A DNA stretch of 64,000 nucleotides from Halorussus aquaticus (GTDB lineage: Archaea; Halobacteriota; Halobacteria; Halobacteriales; Haladaptataceae), in assembly GCF_024218795.1 (NCBI RefSeq), contig NZ_CP100400.1, positions 1,798,001 to 1,862,000 of the forward strand, given 5' to 3'. Below, in pieces: positions 7,517-15,303 of this stretch. How positions within the stretch are numbered: position 1 is the stretch's first letter; each line of letters starts with the position of its first letter. The position numbers and the translations under genes are program-made. The notes beneath the pieces were generated by a model that was not told the origin of the DNA, did no database searches, and saw only the letters and a program-made list of their open reading frames with translations.

Positions 7517-9961
7517 ATGGACTACCACGAGGCGGCGAACTTCCTGTTCGACCTGCGTCGGTTCCGTCCCAAACCGGGGACGGAATCGACCGCGCAGTTG
7601 CTCGCCCACCTCGACGACCCTCACGAGGGGGTCGAGTACGTGCAGGTCGCCGGGTCGAACGGGAAGGGTTCGACCGCCCGGATGACCGAGCGCGCGCTCC
7701 GGGAGGCGGGTCTCGACGTGGGGCTGTACACCTCTCCGCACTTCGACGACGTGCGCGAGCGGATTCGGGTGAACGGTCGCAAGATTCCCAAGTCCGCGCT
7801 CGCGGCGTACGCCGATTCGGTTCGGGGGTACGTCACCGACCGGGCGGCCGACGGCGAGGCCCCGACCTTCTTCGAGGTGATGACCGGACTCGCGCTCTGG
7901 CACTTCGGCCGCGAGGATGTGGACGTCGCGGTGCTAGAGGTCGGCATCGGCGGCAAGTACGACGCCACCAGCGTCGTGAACCCGGTCGCCAGCGCGGTCA
8001 CGAGCGTCACCCTCGAACACACCGGTATCATCGGCGAGACCATCGAGGAAATCGCCCGCGACAAGGCCCACGTCGCGCCCGCCGACGCGCCCCTCGTGAC
8101 CGCGACGACCGGCGAAGCGCTCGACGCGGTGCGAGCGCAGGCGGGCGAAGTCCGCACCGTGGGAGAGACCGACGACGCGGACGTCCGCGTCGAGTACGGC
8201 GGGCGGACCAACCACACCGAGGCCGCCGTCTCGCTGGCCGGAGACGGGTGGAACGTCGAGACCGAAATCCCCCTGCTCGGCGAGTATCAGGCCCGGAACG
8301 CGGGCGTGGCCGCCGCGCTCGCCCGGCAGGTCACCGACCTGAGCGAGACGGAACTGGCCCGCGGCCTCCGGAAGGCCGACTGGCCCGGCCGGTTCGAGGT
8401 GATGGGTCGGGATCCCGTCGTCGTCCTCGACGGCGCGCACAACCCCGGCGCGTGCGAGGCGCTGGCCGAGACGCTGGCGGAGTTCGACGGCGAAATCGAC
8501 GACTTCCACCTCGTCTTCGGCGCGATGCACGACAAGGACCTCCGGGGGATGGCCGAGGCCCTGCCGACCCCCGACCGCGTGGTCGCCTGCCAACCGAACC
8601 TCGACCGGGCGGAGGACGAGGCGGTCGTCGCCCGCGCCTTCGAGGAGTCCGGGGCCGACGAGGTGCTGACCCGAAACTCCGTCGAAGGCGCGCTGGAGAA
8701 CGCGCTGGACGCCGCGAGCGAGGACGACCTCGTGCTGGTCGCGGGGTCGCTGTTCGCGGTCGCGGAGGCCCGGTCGCGGTGGACTCGCGCCGAGATTCCC
8801 AAGCGCATCCGGAATCTCGACGACGCCCGCGACGCCCTCGACGGCGCGGACGTGACCGACCCCGGCGTCTGGCGGATGCGCGGCAAGGCGGTCCACCGAG
8901 TGCTGAAGACCCGCGTGCAGGTCCGGCAGGCCCGCTACCTCAAGGAGGAGATGCTGAGCCTCGGCGGCGAGTGCGCCGTCTCGGGCGTCAACGAGCAGGA
9001 CGAGGAGAACGTGGACGTGGTGCTGATGGGGACGCTGGCCCAGTTCAAGCGCCTCGCCGCGAAACTCGACGACCAACCGTACGGCCTGTCGGTGTTCGCC
9101 GACGAACTCCGGGAGGCGCTGGGCATCCGGACCGAGACCGAGCGCCGGGGCTACCCGTGGGAGGACGCCACCGCGGTCATGGGCATCCTGAACGTCACGC
9201 CCGACAGTTTCCACGACGGCGGCCGGTACGAGGCGGTCGAGGACGCGGTGGCCCGCGCCGAGCAGATGGTCGAGGCGGGCGTGGACATAATCGACGTGGG
9301 CGGCGAGAGCACGCGACCCGGCGCGGACGAGATTTCTGTAGAAGAGGAAATCGAGCGCGTCGTCCCGGTCATCGAACGCATCGCGGACCTCGACGCCGTG
9401 CTCTCCATCGACACCCGGAAGGCCGCGGTCGGCCGGGCCGCGCTGGAAGCGGGCGCAGACGTACTCAACGACGTGTCCGGACTGGAGGACCCCGAGATGC
9501 GCTTCGTGGCGGCCGAGTACGACGCGCCTCTCGTGGTGATGCACAGCATCGACGCCCCGGTCGTACCGGACAGGGACGTGGAGTACGACGACGTGGTCGA
9601 GGACGTCATCGACGAACTGGAGGAGCAAGTCCTGCTGGCCGAGAAGGCGGGTCTCGACCGCGAACAGATAATCGTGGACCCCGGTCTGGGCTTCGGCAAG
9701 TCGATGCGAGAGAACTTCGAGTTGCTCGGCCGGACCGACGAGTTCCACGCGCTGGAGTGTCCCGTCCTCGTCGGTCACTCCCACAAGTCGATGTTCGGAC
9801 TTGTCGGCGCGGACGACGACCGGACCGCCGCGACGGTGGCCGGGACCGCTATCGCGGCGGAGCGCGGGGCCGACATCGTCCGGGTTCACGACGTCGAGGA
9901 GAACGTCGAGGCGGTTCGTGCGGTGGAAGCGGCCGATAAGCCAGAAGCGTTCGAGGAGTAA
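7517..9961 (+). CDS. folCP: FolC-FolP fusion: folylpolyglutamate/dihydrofolate synthase and dihydropteroate synthase
   Basis: An 814-residue two-enzyme protein of folate synthesis. The N-terminal FolC part (about 1-420) has the P-loop G-S-N-G-K-G-S-T near residue 45 and the ligase motif L-D-G-A-H-N-P near 305. A linker domain of about 110 residues (R-V-L-K-T-R-V-Q-V-R to about 540) joins it to the DHPS part, which has G-I-L-N-V-T-P-D-S-F, D-V-G-G-E-S-T-R-P-G, S-I-D-T-R-K, N-D-V-S-G, D-P-G-L-G-F-G-K-S and G-H-S-H-K-S in the right order. An equivalent FolCP fusion has been shown to function in Haloferax. The ATG at 7517 has no clear Shine-Dalgarno sequence. Confidence 0.95.
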   Translation: MDYHEAANFLFDLRRFRPKPGTESTAQLLAHLDDPHEGVEYVQVAGSNGKGSTARMTERALREAGLDVGLYTSPHFDDVRERIRVNGRKIPKSALAAYADSVRGYVTDRAADGEAPTFFEVMTGLALWHFGREDVDVAVLEVGIGGKYDATSVVNPVASAVTSVTLEHTGIIGETIEEIARDKAHVAPADAPLVTATTGEALDAVRAQAGEVRTVGETDDADVRVEYGGRTNHTEAAVSLAGDGWNVETEIPLLGEYQARNAGVAAALARQVTDLSETELARGLRKADWPGRFEVMGRDPVVVLDGAHNPGACEALAETLAEFDGEIDDFHLVFGAMHDKDLRGMAEALPTPDRVVACQPNLDRAEDEAVVARAFEESGADEVLTRNSVEGALENALDAASEDDLVLVAGSLFAVAEARSRWTRAEIPKRIRNLDDARDALDGADVTDPGVWRMRGKAVHRVLKTRVQVRQARYLKEEMLSLGGECAVSGVNEQDEENVDVVLMGTLAQFKRLAAKLDDQPYGLSVFADELREALGIRTETERRGYPWEDATAVMGILNVTPDSFHDGGRYEAVEDAVARAEQMVEAGVDIIDVGGESTRPGADEISVEEEIERVVPVIERIADLDAVLSIDTRKAAVGRAALEAGADVLNDVSGLEDPEMRFVAAEYDAPLVVMHSIDAPVVPDRDVEYDDVVEDVIDELEEQVLLAEKAGLDREQIIVDPGLGFGKSMRENFELLGRTDEFHALECPVLVGHSHKSMFGLVGADDDRTAATVAGTAIAAERGADIVRVHDVEENVEAVRAVEAADKPEAFEE

Positions 9962-10027
9962 CATCGAATCTCGCGAGCGAGCTGTATATTCAAAGGTTCT
10001 AAGTTTTGAAGCATAGTGTATGAGTCC

Positions 10028-11242
10028 ATGAGCGCACGTTCAGTTGGAAGGATGACTATTCTGGTAGTTCTCGTCGCGTTGGCTGTCGTTTTCGGATTGG
10101 TTACCGGGACAGATGTCATTCGCCAACTCGGCAGTAGCGAGACCGGCATTGGTAACGTGGTCGATGGCGGGACCGAAAACGACACCCAACTAAAGGCCAG
10201 TATCACGGTCTGCGATGGGATACCCGACCGCGATTACGAACAGATAGTGCACCGAGTCGAGCGAATCATGGACAAGCGACTGCGACGGAACCTCACTATC
10301 TGTACCGTGGACTCCGGAGCGGCAATCGACACGACGCCGGACAGTGGCCGGTTCGCCCGCGTCGGATCGTCGGGACTCGAACTCTTGGGAGTCGACCCCT
10401 CGGCGAACGTGGCTGGTCGTTCGTCCCTCGGGTCCACTAGTTTTTCCCCCAGTGGCGGCCCGGTGACGATTCGGCTTGCGAACGAATCCGTCGTCGAGAA
10501 CGTGTCGTGGCTCTCGTACGAAGCTCTCGTCGTCCACGAACTGAGCAGCGCCGTCTCACTGCCGGGAGCGGCGAACGGAACCGAAATAAGTCCACAAAGC
10601 GCGAACCGACGGTTGACGACCGACCGACTTCTCGCCCAGCAGGCGTTCGGCAACGGCGTCTCGTTGTACGTTGCAGACCGGTACGTTCGTCGGTACGGCG
10701 GCCACCTCAACGCATTGGCGCTCACGGACCGAGACCGAACGTGGAAGCGGCAGGTACTCCAGTCCGTGTACTATCACGGTTATCGGTACAGTCGTACCCG
10801 AAACATCACGACTTTCGAGCGTTCCGACCGAATCCACTCCACGTCCCGGATTCTTCACCCCGACCGCGAAGAGTCGCTGGCTGACACGCCAGCGCGACCT
10901 GACGTGCCCGACTCTTTCGACCACGCCCGGACCGACCGCATCGGCGAACTTTTCGTCCGTGAATTACTCCGAGCAAACGGAGTGGCCGAAAACCGCGCGG
11001 CAACTGCGACAGAAGGTTGGATTATTGATAGGATGGACTACTTCCGGAACGGGTCCACGACGCTTGTTACATGGCGCGTCACATGGGACGACCCCAAAGA
11101 GTTGTCTGCTTTTCTGGCGGCGTACGACCGAACTGCCGATTACACAGAAATCTCGTCGCTCCGCGTGGTCGACTGCCGCGACGAGCAACGCTATCTCGTC
11201 ACCTCGGGTCGGACGATGACGCTCGCTCGTTGTTCGAGTTGA
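10028..11242 (+). CDS. Membrane-anchored protein resembling a gluzincin peptidase with lost zinc ligands
   Basis: A 404-residue protein with one N-terminal membrane segment (about residues 9-27) and an extracellular body. At residues 166-175 the sequence A-L-V-V-H-E-L-S-S-A resembles the HExxH helix of secreted zinc peptidases, but the second histidine is serine (S174). About 35 residues on, G-N-G-V-S-L-Y-V-A-D-R-Y-V-R-R-Y-G looks like the glutamate helix (usually E-G-x-A-x-Y-V-x-D-R-Y) with N209 in place of Glu. It may therefore be a binding or regulatory pseudo-peptidase; this is inference from motif shape. GC content is visibly lower than in flanking genes. It converges with the cysteine-rich precursor gene, 39 bp apart. 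An upstream in-frame GTG at 10016 is less likely. Confidence 0.65.
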   Translation: MSARSVGRMTILVVLVALAVVFGLVTGTDVIRQLGSSETGIGNVVDGGTENDTQLKASITVCDGIPDRDYEQIVHRVERIMDKRLRRNLTICTVDSGAAIDTTPDSGRFARVGSSGLELLGVDPSANVAGRSSLGSTSFSPSGGPVTIRLANESVVENVSWLSYEALVVHELSSAVSLPGAANGTEISPQSANRRLTTDRLLAQQAFGNGVSLYVADRYVRRYGGHLNALALTDRDRTWKRQVLQSVYYHGYRYSRTRNITTFERSDRIHSTSRILHPDREESLADTPARPDVPDSFDHARTDRIGELFVRELLRANGVAENRAATATEGWIIDRMDYFRNGSTTLVTWRVTWDDPKELSAFLAAYDRTADYTEISSLRVVDCRDEQRYLVTSGRTMTLARCSS

Positions 11243-11281
11243 CCGAACGTTTCACAAAATAGCAGCTATCGAGTGGCCGAT

Positions 11282-12070
11282 TCAACAGCAGACAAGCGGG
11301 TCACAGCAATTGTCGATTGGCTCCTCGTAACAATCGAGGGACCCGTCTGCATACTGACAGCAGGTGCGCTTGTGTTTGACCTGCTTCGCTCCGCAGAACG
11401 TACAGCACGCACCCGGCGGGCAGGTGTAGCCGTCGCTCCCACAGATCTTCTGAATCGACACGTCGTCGTCGCTACCATCCGTCGATTGGGTGGAGATTGC
11501 CTTCTCGTTACTGGGGTCGATGACTGCGACAGTCTCACCGTCTCGGGTTCGTACCGTCGCGAAACTCCGGTCGAGTTGCGGTTGGACGTTGAGACGGACG
11601 ACGGCATTCGGCGTCTTCCGGACTATCGAGATGTGTGCCGTGTACTCCCCGTCATGCTTGGAGGCAGTCACGTAGGTCCCTTCGTCCGGGTCACTCTCGG
11701 GAGGGGCCTTCTGGACGTTGACGGTATCGGACTCGAACGAACTTAGACTGACGGTTCCGAGGAAACTACTTCTCGCAACGCTATCGAGGAGTCCGTTTTC
11801 GTGTTCAGTCAATGCTGATTTCACGGCACTGGGTGTATCGTAACCGTCTATCGCCGCTTCGGTCTTCTTGTGCATCTCCGACTCCGTTCGGTCCGAAGCG
11901 GCGGCAGTACCGCCTAGTCCGAGCGCGCTCGCTAACGAGACACCGATTCCTTTCAAAAGCGGCCGCCGGTCCGACGAGGCGCTGCTCTCGTCTCTAAATA
12001 CGTTGTGTCCGTCGTTGACTTCCTTCAACATCGAGCGTCGGTCGGTCTTCTGATCACCTTTGTCAGACAT
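11282..12070 (-). CDS. Tat-exported precursor with a 12-cysteine C-terminal tail (halocin-like candidate)
   Basis: A 262-residue protein. Two twin-arginine pairs occur, R11-R12 and R35-R36; the second (S-D-R-R-P-L-L-K-G-I-G) precedes a hydrophobic stretch to about residue 58 and is the likely Tat signal, leaving an unusually long N-region. Residues 60-205 form a cysteine-free, acidic, Ser/Thr-rich domain. The last 55 residues (208-262) hold all 12 cysteines in the pattern C-X6-C-X4-CC-X2-C-X10-CC-X8-C-X7-CC-X4-CC, ending at the C-terminus. The layout (Tat signal, spacer domain, Cys-rich tail) is like precursors of halocin C8-type peptides, where the tail is released; the tail itself is not a sequence I recognise. 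Codon use and GC are lower than in neighbours, and the upstream DNA is very AT-rich, suggesting transfer. Confidence 0.72.
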   Translation of the reverse strand: MSDKGDQKTDRRSMLKEVNDGHNVFRDESSASSDRRPLLKGIGVSLASALGLGGTAAASDRTESEMHKKTEAAIDGYDTPSAVKSALTEHENGLLDSVARSSFLGTVSLSSFESDTVNVQKAPPESDPDEGTYVTASKHDGEYTAHISIVRKTPNAVVRLNVQPQLDRSFATVRTRDGETVAVIDPSNEKAISTQSTDGSDDDVSIQKICGSDGYTCPPGACCTFCGAKQVKHKRTCCQYADGSLDCYEEPIDNCCDPLVCC

Positions 12071-12289
12071 CATATTAACATAAATAAAATGCCTAAAAAT
12101 AATTTTCTTATAATTTTATATATAATATTTTTACATAAAATGTGGCTCTTCGTATCCTTCAGAATTTCTCTCGGTATCGACACTGCCCGGTACTAACGGT
12201 AAACCAGAGAATCTATTTTGATTTTCGACCCGAAATTCGGGAGATTGCGGCCAGTGGCAGCTTCGGCATACAAAAGATTCGGCCACCAC
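12071..12289. promoter_or_regulatory. AT-rich promoter region of the cysteine-rich precursor
   Basis: About 219 bases without a gene. The stretch 12073-12145 is the most AT-rich in the window. A TTATATATAA element at about 12116-12125 (self-complementary, so usable on either strand) lies about 45-55 bp before the minus-strand ATG at 12070, consistent with a short leader. The right half (12150-12289) is of mixed composition and shows no gene; it follows the start-distal end of the glycosyltransferase gene. Confidence 0.55.
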
Positions 12290-13426
12290 TCAGAGAACTA
12301 CGACCAGCAACGCGACCAGCGCCACGACCAACACGACGCCGCCCGCCAGCGCCGCGGGTTCGACCCAACTCATCCGCTCTTCGGCCTCGTCGTAGGCGGT
12401 CAGGTACTTGTCGAGTATCTGCTCCTCGTCGTACTCGGCGAAGTTCTCGTTGAACTCCATCGGTTCCATCTCGCTCGCCGTGACGAGGGCGTCGGTGAGT
12501 TCCTGCTCGCTGGTCGTCCGGAACGCGCGGTTCTCCTGTTCGACCAGTTCGTGAGCGCTCGACTCGACGTGGTACTCCACGACGCCCGTACTACCGCAGG
12601 CCAGCGCCCGGAGCAGGTCGGTCGGGAACGCCTCCCGGCGAGCGGTCTGGACGTAGACCTGCGCGCCCTTGAACGCCGACAGTCGGTTCTCTAGCGGTTG
12701 GTCGCCCGCGAACGAGACGCGGTCCTCGATTCGCAGGTCCCGGACCTGTCGTTCGTACACGTCGCGCTCGGGACCGTCGCCGATGACGACGGCCGACCAG
12801 TCGTGGTCCCGGAGTTCCGCGAGCGCGAGCAACAGGCTCTCCAAGTTGGCGTCGGCGTCGAGGCGGCGGGAGTAGACGATGTCTGCGACCTCGCGCGGTT
12901 GGGCCGACCGGATGGCGTCGATGTCGATGCCGTTGGGGACGACCCAGACCGCGTCGCCGTCCGCGCCGAGTTCCCGGACGCGGGTCCGGACGGTCTCGGA
13001 GGGCGCGAGAACGAGTTCGGGGACGCTGGCGGCGAGTCGCCACAGCGGGTCGTCGGCGTCGCCCGCGTCGGGTGACTCGTACCAGTCCACCACGAGCGGC
13101 GCTCGGAGGACGATGCTGGCGGCCTTCGCGGCGAGAACGTGTGTCGGGTCGGCGGCGGTGGCCTGAATCACGTCCGGGTCGATGGCCCGGAGTGCGGCCG
13201 GGAGCGAGACGGCGAACCGACCGTCGCCGGGCGACTTCGCGGTGACCGCCCGGTAGGTCACGCCGTCCTGCTCGAACGAGTCGTGGTCGCCGTCCCACCA
13301 CTGCGCACAACAGATGAACACGTCGTGACCCCGGCCAGCGAGCGCCTCGGCGGTGCGTCGGATTCGTCGCGTTACCCCCGTCTCACGGTGTTGGGCCACC
13401 GTCTCCGAGACGAACGCGACGCGCAT
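12290..13426 (-). CDS. Family 4 glycosyltransferase with C-terminal membrane anchor
   Basis: A 378-residue GT-B glycosyltransferase. The start at 13426 gives the standard N-terminus M-R-V-A-F-V-S-E-T. The donor-binding half has V-V-P-N-G-I-D, then V-I-G-D-G-P-E-R and, further on, E-A-F-P-T-D-L-L-R-A-L-A-C-G, the GT4 E-x7-E-like region (the second Glu is replaced by a Leu/Arg-containing stretch). The last 20 residues are a hydrophobic helix, so it is tied to the membrane, with its catalytic part probably cytoplasmic. It could act in protein N-glycosylation or glycolipid synthesis; the acceptor cannot be told. It has no glycosylation genes beside it. Confidence 0.82.
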   Translation of the reverse strand: MRVAFVSETVAQHRETGVTRRIRRTAEALAGRGHDVFICCAQWWDGDHDSFEQDGVTYRAVTAKSPGDGRFAVSLPAALRAIDPDVIQATAADPTHVLAAKAASIVLRAPLVVDWYESPDAGDADDPLWRLAASVPELVLAPSETVRTRVRELGADGDAVWVVPNGIDIDAIRSAQPREVADIVYSRRLDADANLESLLLALAELRDHDWSAVVIGDGPERDVYERQVRDLRIEDRVSFAGDQPLENRLSAFKGAQVYVQTARREAFPTDLLRALACGSTGVVEYHVESSAHELVEQENRAFRTTSEQELTDALVTASEMEPMEFNENFAEYDEEQILDKYLTAYDEAEERMSWVEPAALAGGVVLVVALVALLVVVL

Positions 13427-13648
13427 ACGAACCGCCACGAAGCGGCCCACTAAAAACCCTCCTTTCTCGTCTCGCGGTGCGCTCCGCTGGTTCTACGCTC
13501 GTTTTCGACGCGGACTCGGAAGCGTCCCGGTTCCCGCGGGACGCGGTAGCCTGTCCGTGGCGTGGCCGGTACCGAAAGTGTGGGGGTTCGGACGAGGACT
13601 CGCTTGCGGGACGAGGACGGAGACCTCTGAGAAAAGTACGCACCCGTC

Positions 13649-14212
13649 TCAGTCGTTGACTTCGAGGATGAAGTCCGGCGCGGCGTTGTCCGCGCGCCGT
13701 CGCCAGCGTCGCAGGTCGTGGGTGTGGAACAGCGCCGTCGCGCCGAACACCGAGATGACCAGCAGGGCGTACTCGACCCCCGAGAGCAGTGAGAAGGGGT
13801 ACAACCCGGCCCAGACCGAGGCCAAGAGGACCAGACTCAGCGCGGCGAGACCGAGGTACACTCGGTGCCACGGAAGCGACGTTTGCGGGTCGCTGGCCAG
13901 TTTCATGTCGAGGTTCGCGGCCTTGTCGGTGGTGTGGACCAGACTCCGGTCGGCGTCGTACCGGAGGACGCCCGCCGACTGTAACTTCGGCAGGTGGGTC
14001 TGATGGAGCGCGCTGTACACCGACTTGCGCTGGCCGGTCGATACCTCCGATACCGTCGTGTCGTTCTCCCACGCTGCGACCTGTTCGGCGAGTTCGCCGA
14101 GTTCGACCGGCCCCCCGTACCGCTGGAGATAGTAGAGAACGTAGCGACGGCGCAGGTTCTTGACGGCGTCGAAGACCTCCTCCCGGGATGTTCGTGAACT
14201 TTCGGTGGCCAT
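13649..14212 (-). CDS. Membrane-anchored winged-helix regulator
   Basis: A 187-residue protein. Residues 10-100 form a winged-helix domain (E-E-V-F-D-A-V-K-N-L-R-R-R-Y-V-L-Y-Y-L, then Y-S-A-L-H-Q-T-H-L-P-K-L-Q-S-A-G-V-L) typical of a large haloarchaeal family of HTH proteins. Two membrane helices follow at about 118-138 and 143-162, and a basic R-R-W-R-R-R stretch precedes the tail. It may sense a membrane signal and bind DNA at the membrane; its target is unknown. The ATG at 14212 is preferred to the adjoining GTG at 14215. A TATA-like GTTTATG element lies on the minus strand about 30 bp upstream (near 14242-14250). Confidence 0.82.
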   Translation of the reverse strand: MATESSRTSREEVFDAVKNLRRRYVLYYLQRYGGPVELGELAEQVAAWENDTTVSEVSTGQRKSVYSALHQTHLPKLQSAGVLRYDADRSLVHTTDKAANLDMKLASDPQTSLPWHRVYLGLAALSLVLLASVWAGLYPFSLLSGVEYALLVISVFGATALFHTHDLRRWRRRADNAAPDFILEVND

Positions 14213-15303
14213 CACTGCGGAAAACGGAGGATAGAAACGCGCATAAACCGATTCGACTGTTTACGCGCTCGCCCGAATCGTTCAACTGTTCAACCGAAAG
14301 TTGTGCGGACGGGTCCAGAAGAAACTGGCCGTTCCGGGTCGGCCGTCGGATTCGAACCCGCTGCCGAGACCCCGATTGACAACCCGCCGAGGGGTCCGTT
14401 CGGGCCACCGACCGGACCTCCGGACGCGCGGACCGTGACGTACCGCCGACACCCCGCCCTCGGGGAACCGTCCGTTACCGCGGTTCCATTGGTTGTTTCG
14501 AGCGTTCGGAGCGAGCGGTCCCCGTCCGACGGTCGTGTATCGACCGGTCGCGCGCACGTCGAACAGCCACGGAATTCGCTCGCGTACGCCTCGAAGCCCC
14601 AACGAAACCGGTTGTCCGAGTCGGTCGCGAGGGGTGTTCCCGTCTCCGTTTCCACGGTCGCGTCGCTCCGCGTTCGCGTCGCCGCGCACGCCGTCCGACC
14701 TCCCGTCGCCGACGGTCTCGGTCGTCGTCTCGCGCCCGCTCTTCTCGTCCGGTTCGTCGCACCTACGCCCTCGCTATCGACGTTGTCGTCCGGTCGGAGG
14801 TTCCGCCGGACTCCGTGGTAGTCGCTCGGTCGGCCTCTCCTCCGTGGTAGTCTCCTCGGTCGTGGTCGTCACCTGCTCGGTCGTCGTCGATTGTTCGACC
14901 GGTTCGGTCGCCGTTCCGCCCGGACAACCACGCCCGACGGGAGAGGCGGCACCCGAGTCGTTGCCGCCCGCGTCGCTCCGCGGCGCGCCGACCAGCAGGT
15001 CGCTCGCGCCGTCGGCGTCGAGTCCTACGGTTCCAGCGGGCGACCCGTCCTGCGGAGCGAGCGCGTCGCCGAGTCCGATTCGTCTCTCGGTCGGCGTTCG
15101 TGGATGTTGGATTTTGTTAATCGGCGGATGAACCGTCGTAACCGACTGTTTCCGAGAGGGGATAGTCGCCCCAGAACATCGGGTGGGGAGTCGGGCAGAG
15201 AGGGAACTGACGCGTTGGCAGCGCGTGGTATCGGTTTTCGGGCCGCAGGTCGCCGACCGCCGGAGTCCAAAGCGATTTGGCGGTCGGTTCGTAACCACGA
15301 CCC
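14213..15303. other. Gene-poor region of 1.1 kb with a degraded FG-GAP fragment
   Basis: No complete gene is convincing here. Several overlapping frames are open, as expected at this GC, but their products are arginine- and proline-rich, not acidic like real genes of this genome. A minus-strand frame at 14290-14655 (121 residues with a C-S-T-C pair) is the least bad of them. The only clear coding signal is a short stretch at 14942-15085 on the minus strand, listed separately. The region may be the remains of one or more surface-protein genes. Confidence 0.6.
14774..15085 (-). pseudogene. Remnant of an FG-GAP repeat surface protein
   Basis: On the minus strand, 14942-15085 encodes a calcium-loop/FG-GAP-like stretch: L-D-A-D-G-A-S-D-L-L-V-G-A-P-R-S-D followed by G-G-N-D-S-G-A-A. 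In intact proteins this continues as A-Y-V-F or similar; here it runs into S-P-V-G-R-G-C-P. About 14825-14917 then encodes a Thr/Glu-rich linker (T-T-T-E-Q-V-T-T-T-T-E-E), common near the membrane end of haloarchaeal secreted proteins. No signal peptide or start is linked to it, the upstream part is non-acidic, and the downstream part ends without an anchor. A broken gene is the best reading; confidence is moderate. Confidence 0.4.

Noticed and set aside
7423..9939. 838-codon frame on the plus strand overlapping folCP
   Set aside because: Arginine/glycine-rich, no motifs; folCP in the other frame has all family motifs.
12005..12196. 63-codon frame in the AT-rich region before the cysteine-rich gene
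   Set aside because: Overlaps the promoter and signal region of the minus-strand gene; hydrophobic residues come from AT-rich DNA, with no ribosome site.
14303..14821. 172-codon plus-strand frame in the gene-poor region
   Set aside because: Proline/arginine/serine-rich, no acidic bias, no promoter; opposite-strand FG-GAP remnant overlaps its side of the region.
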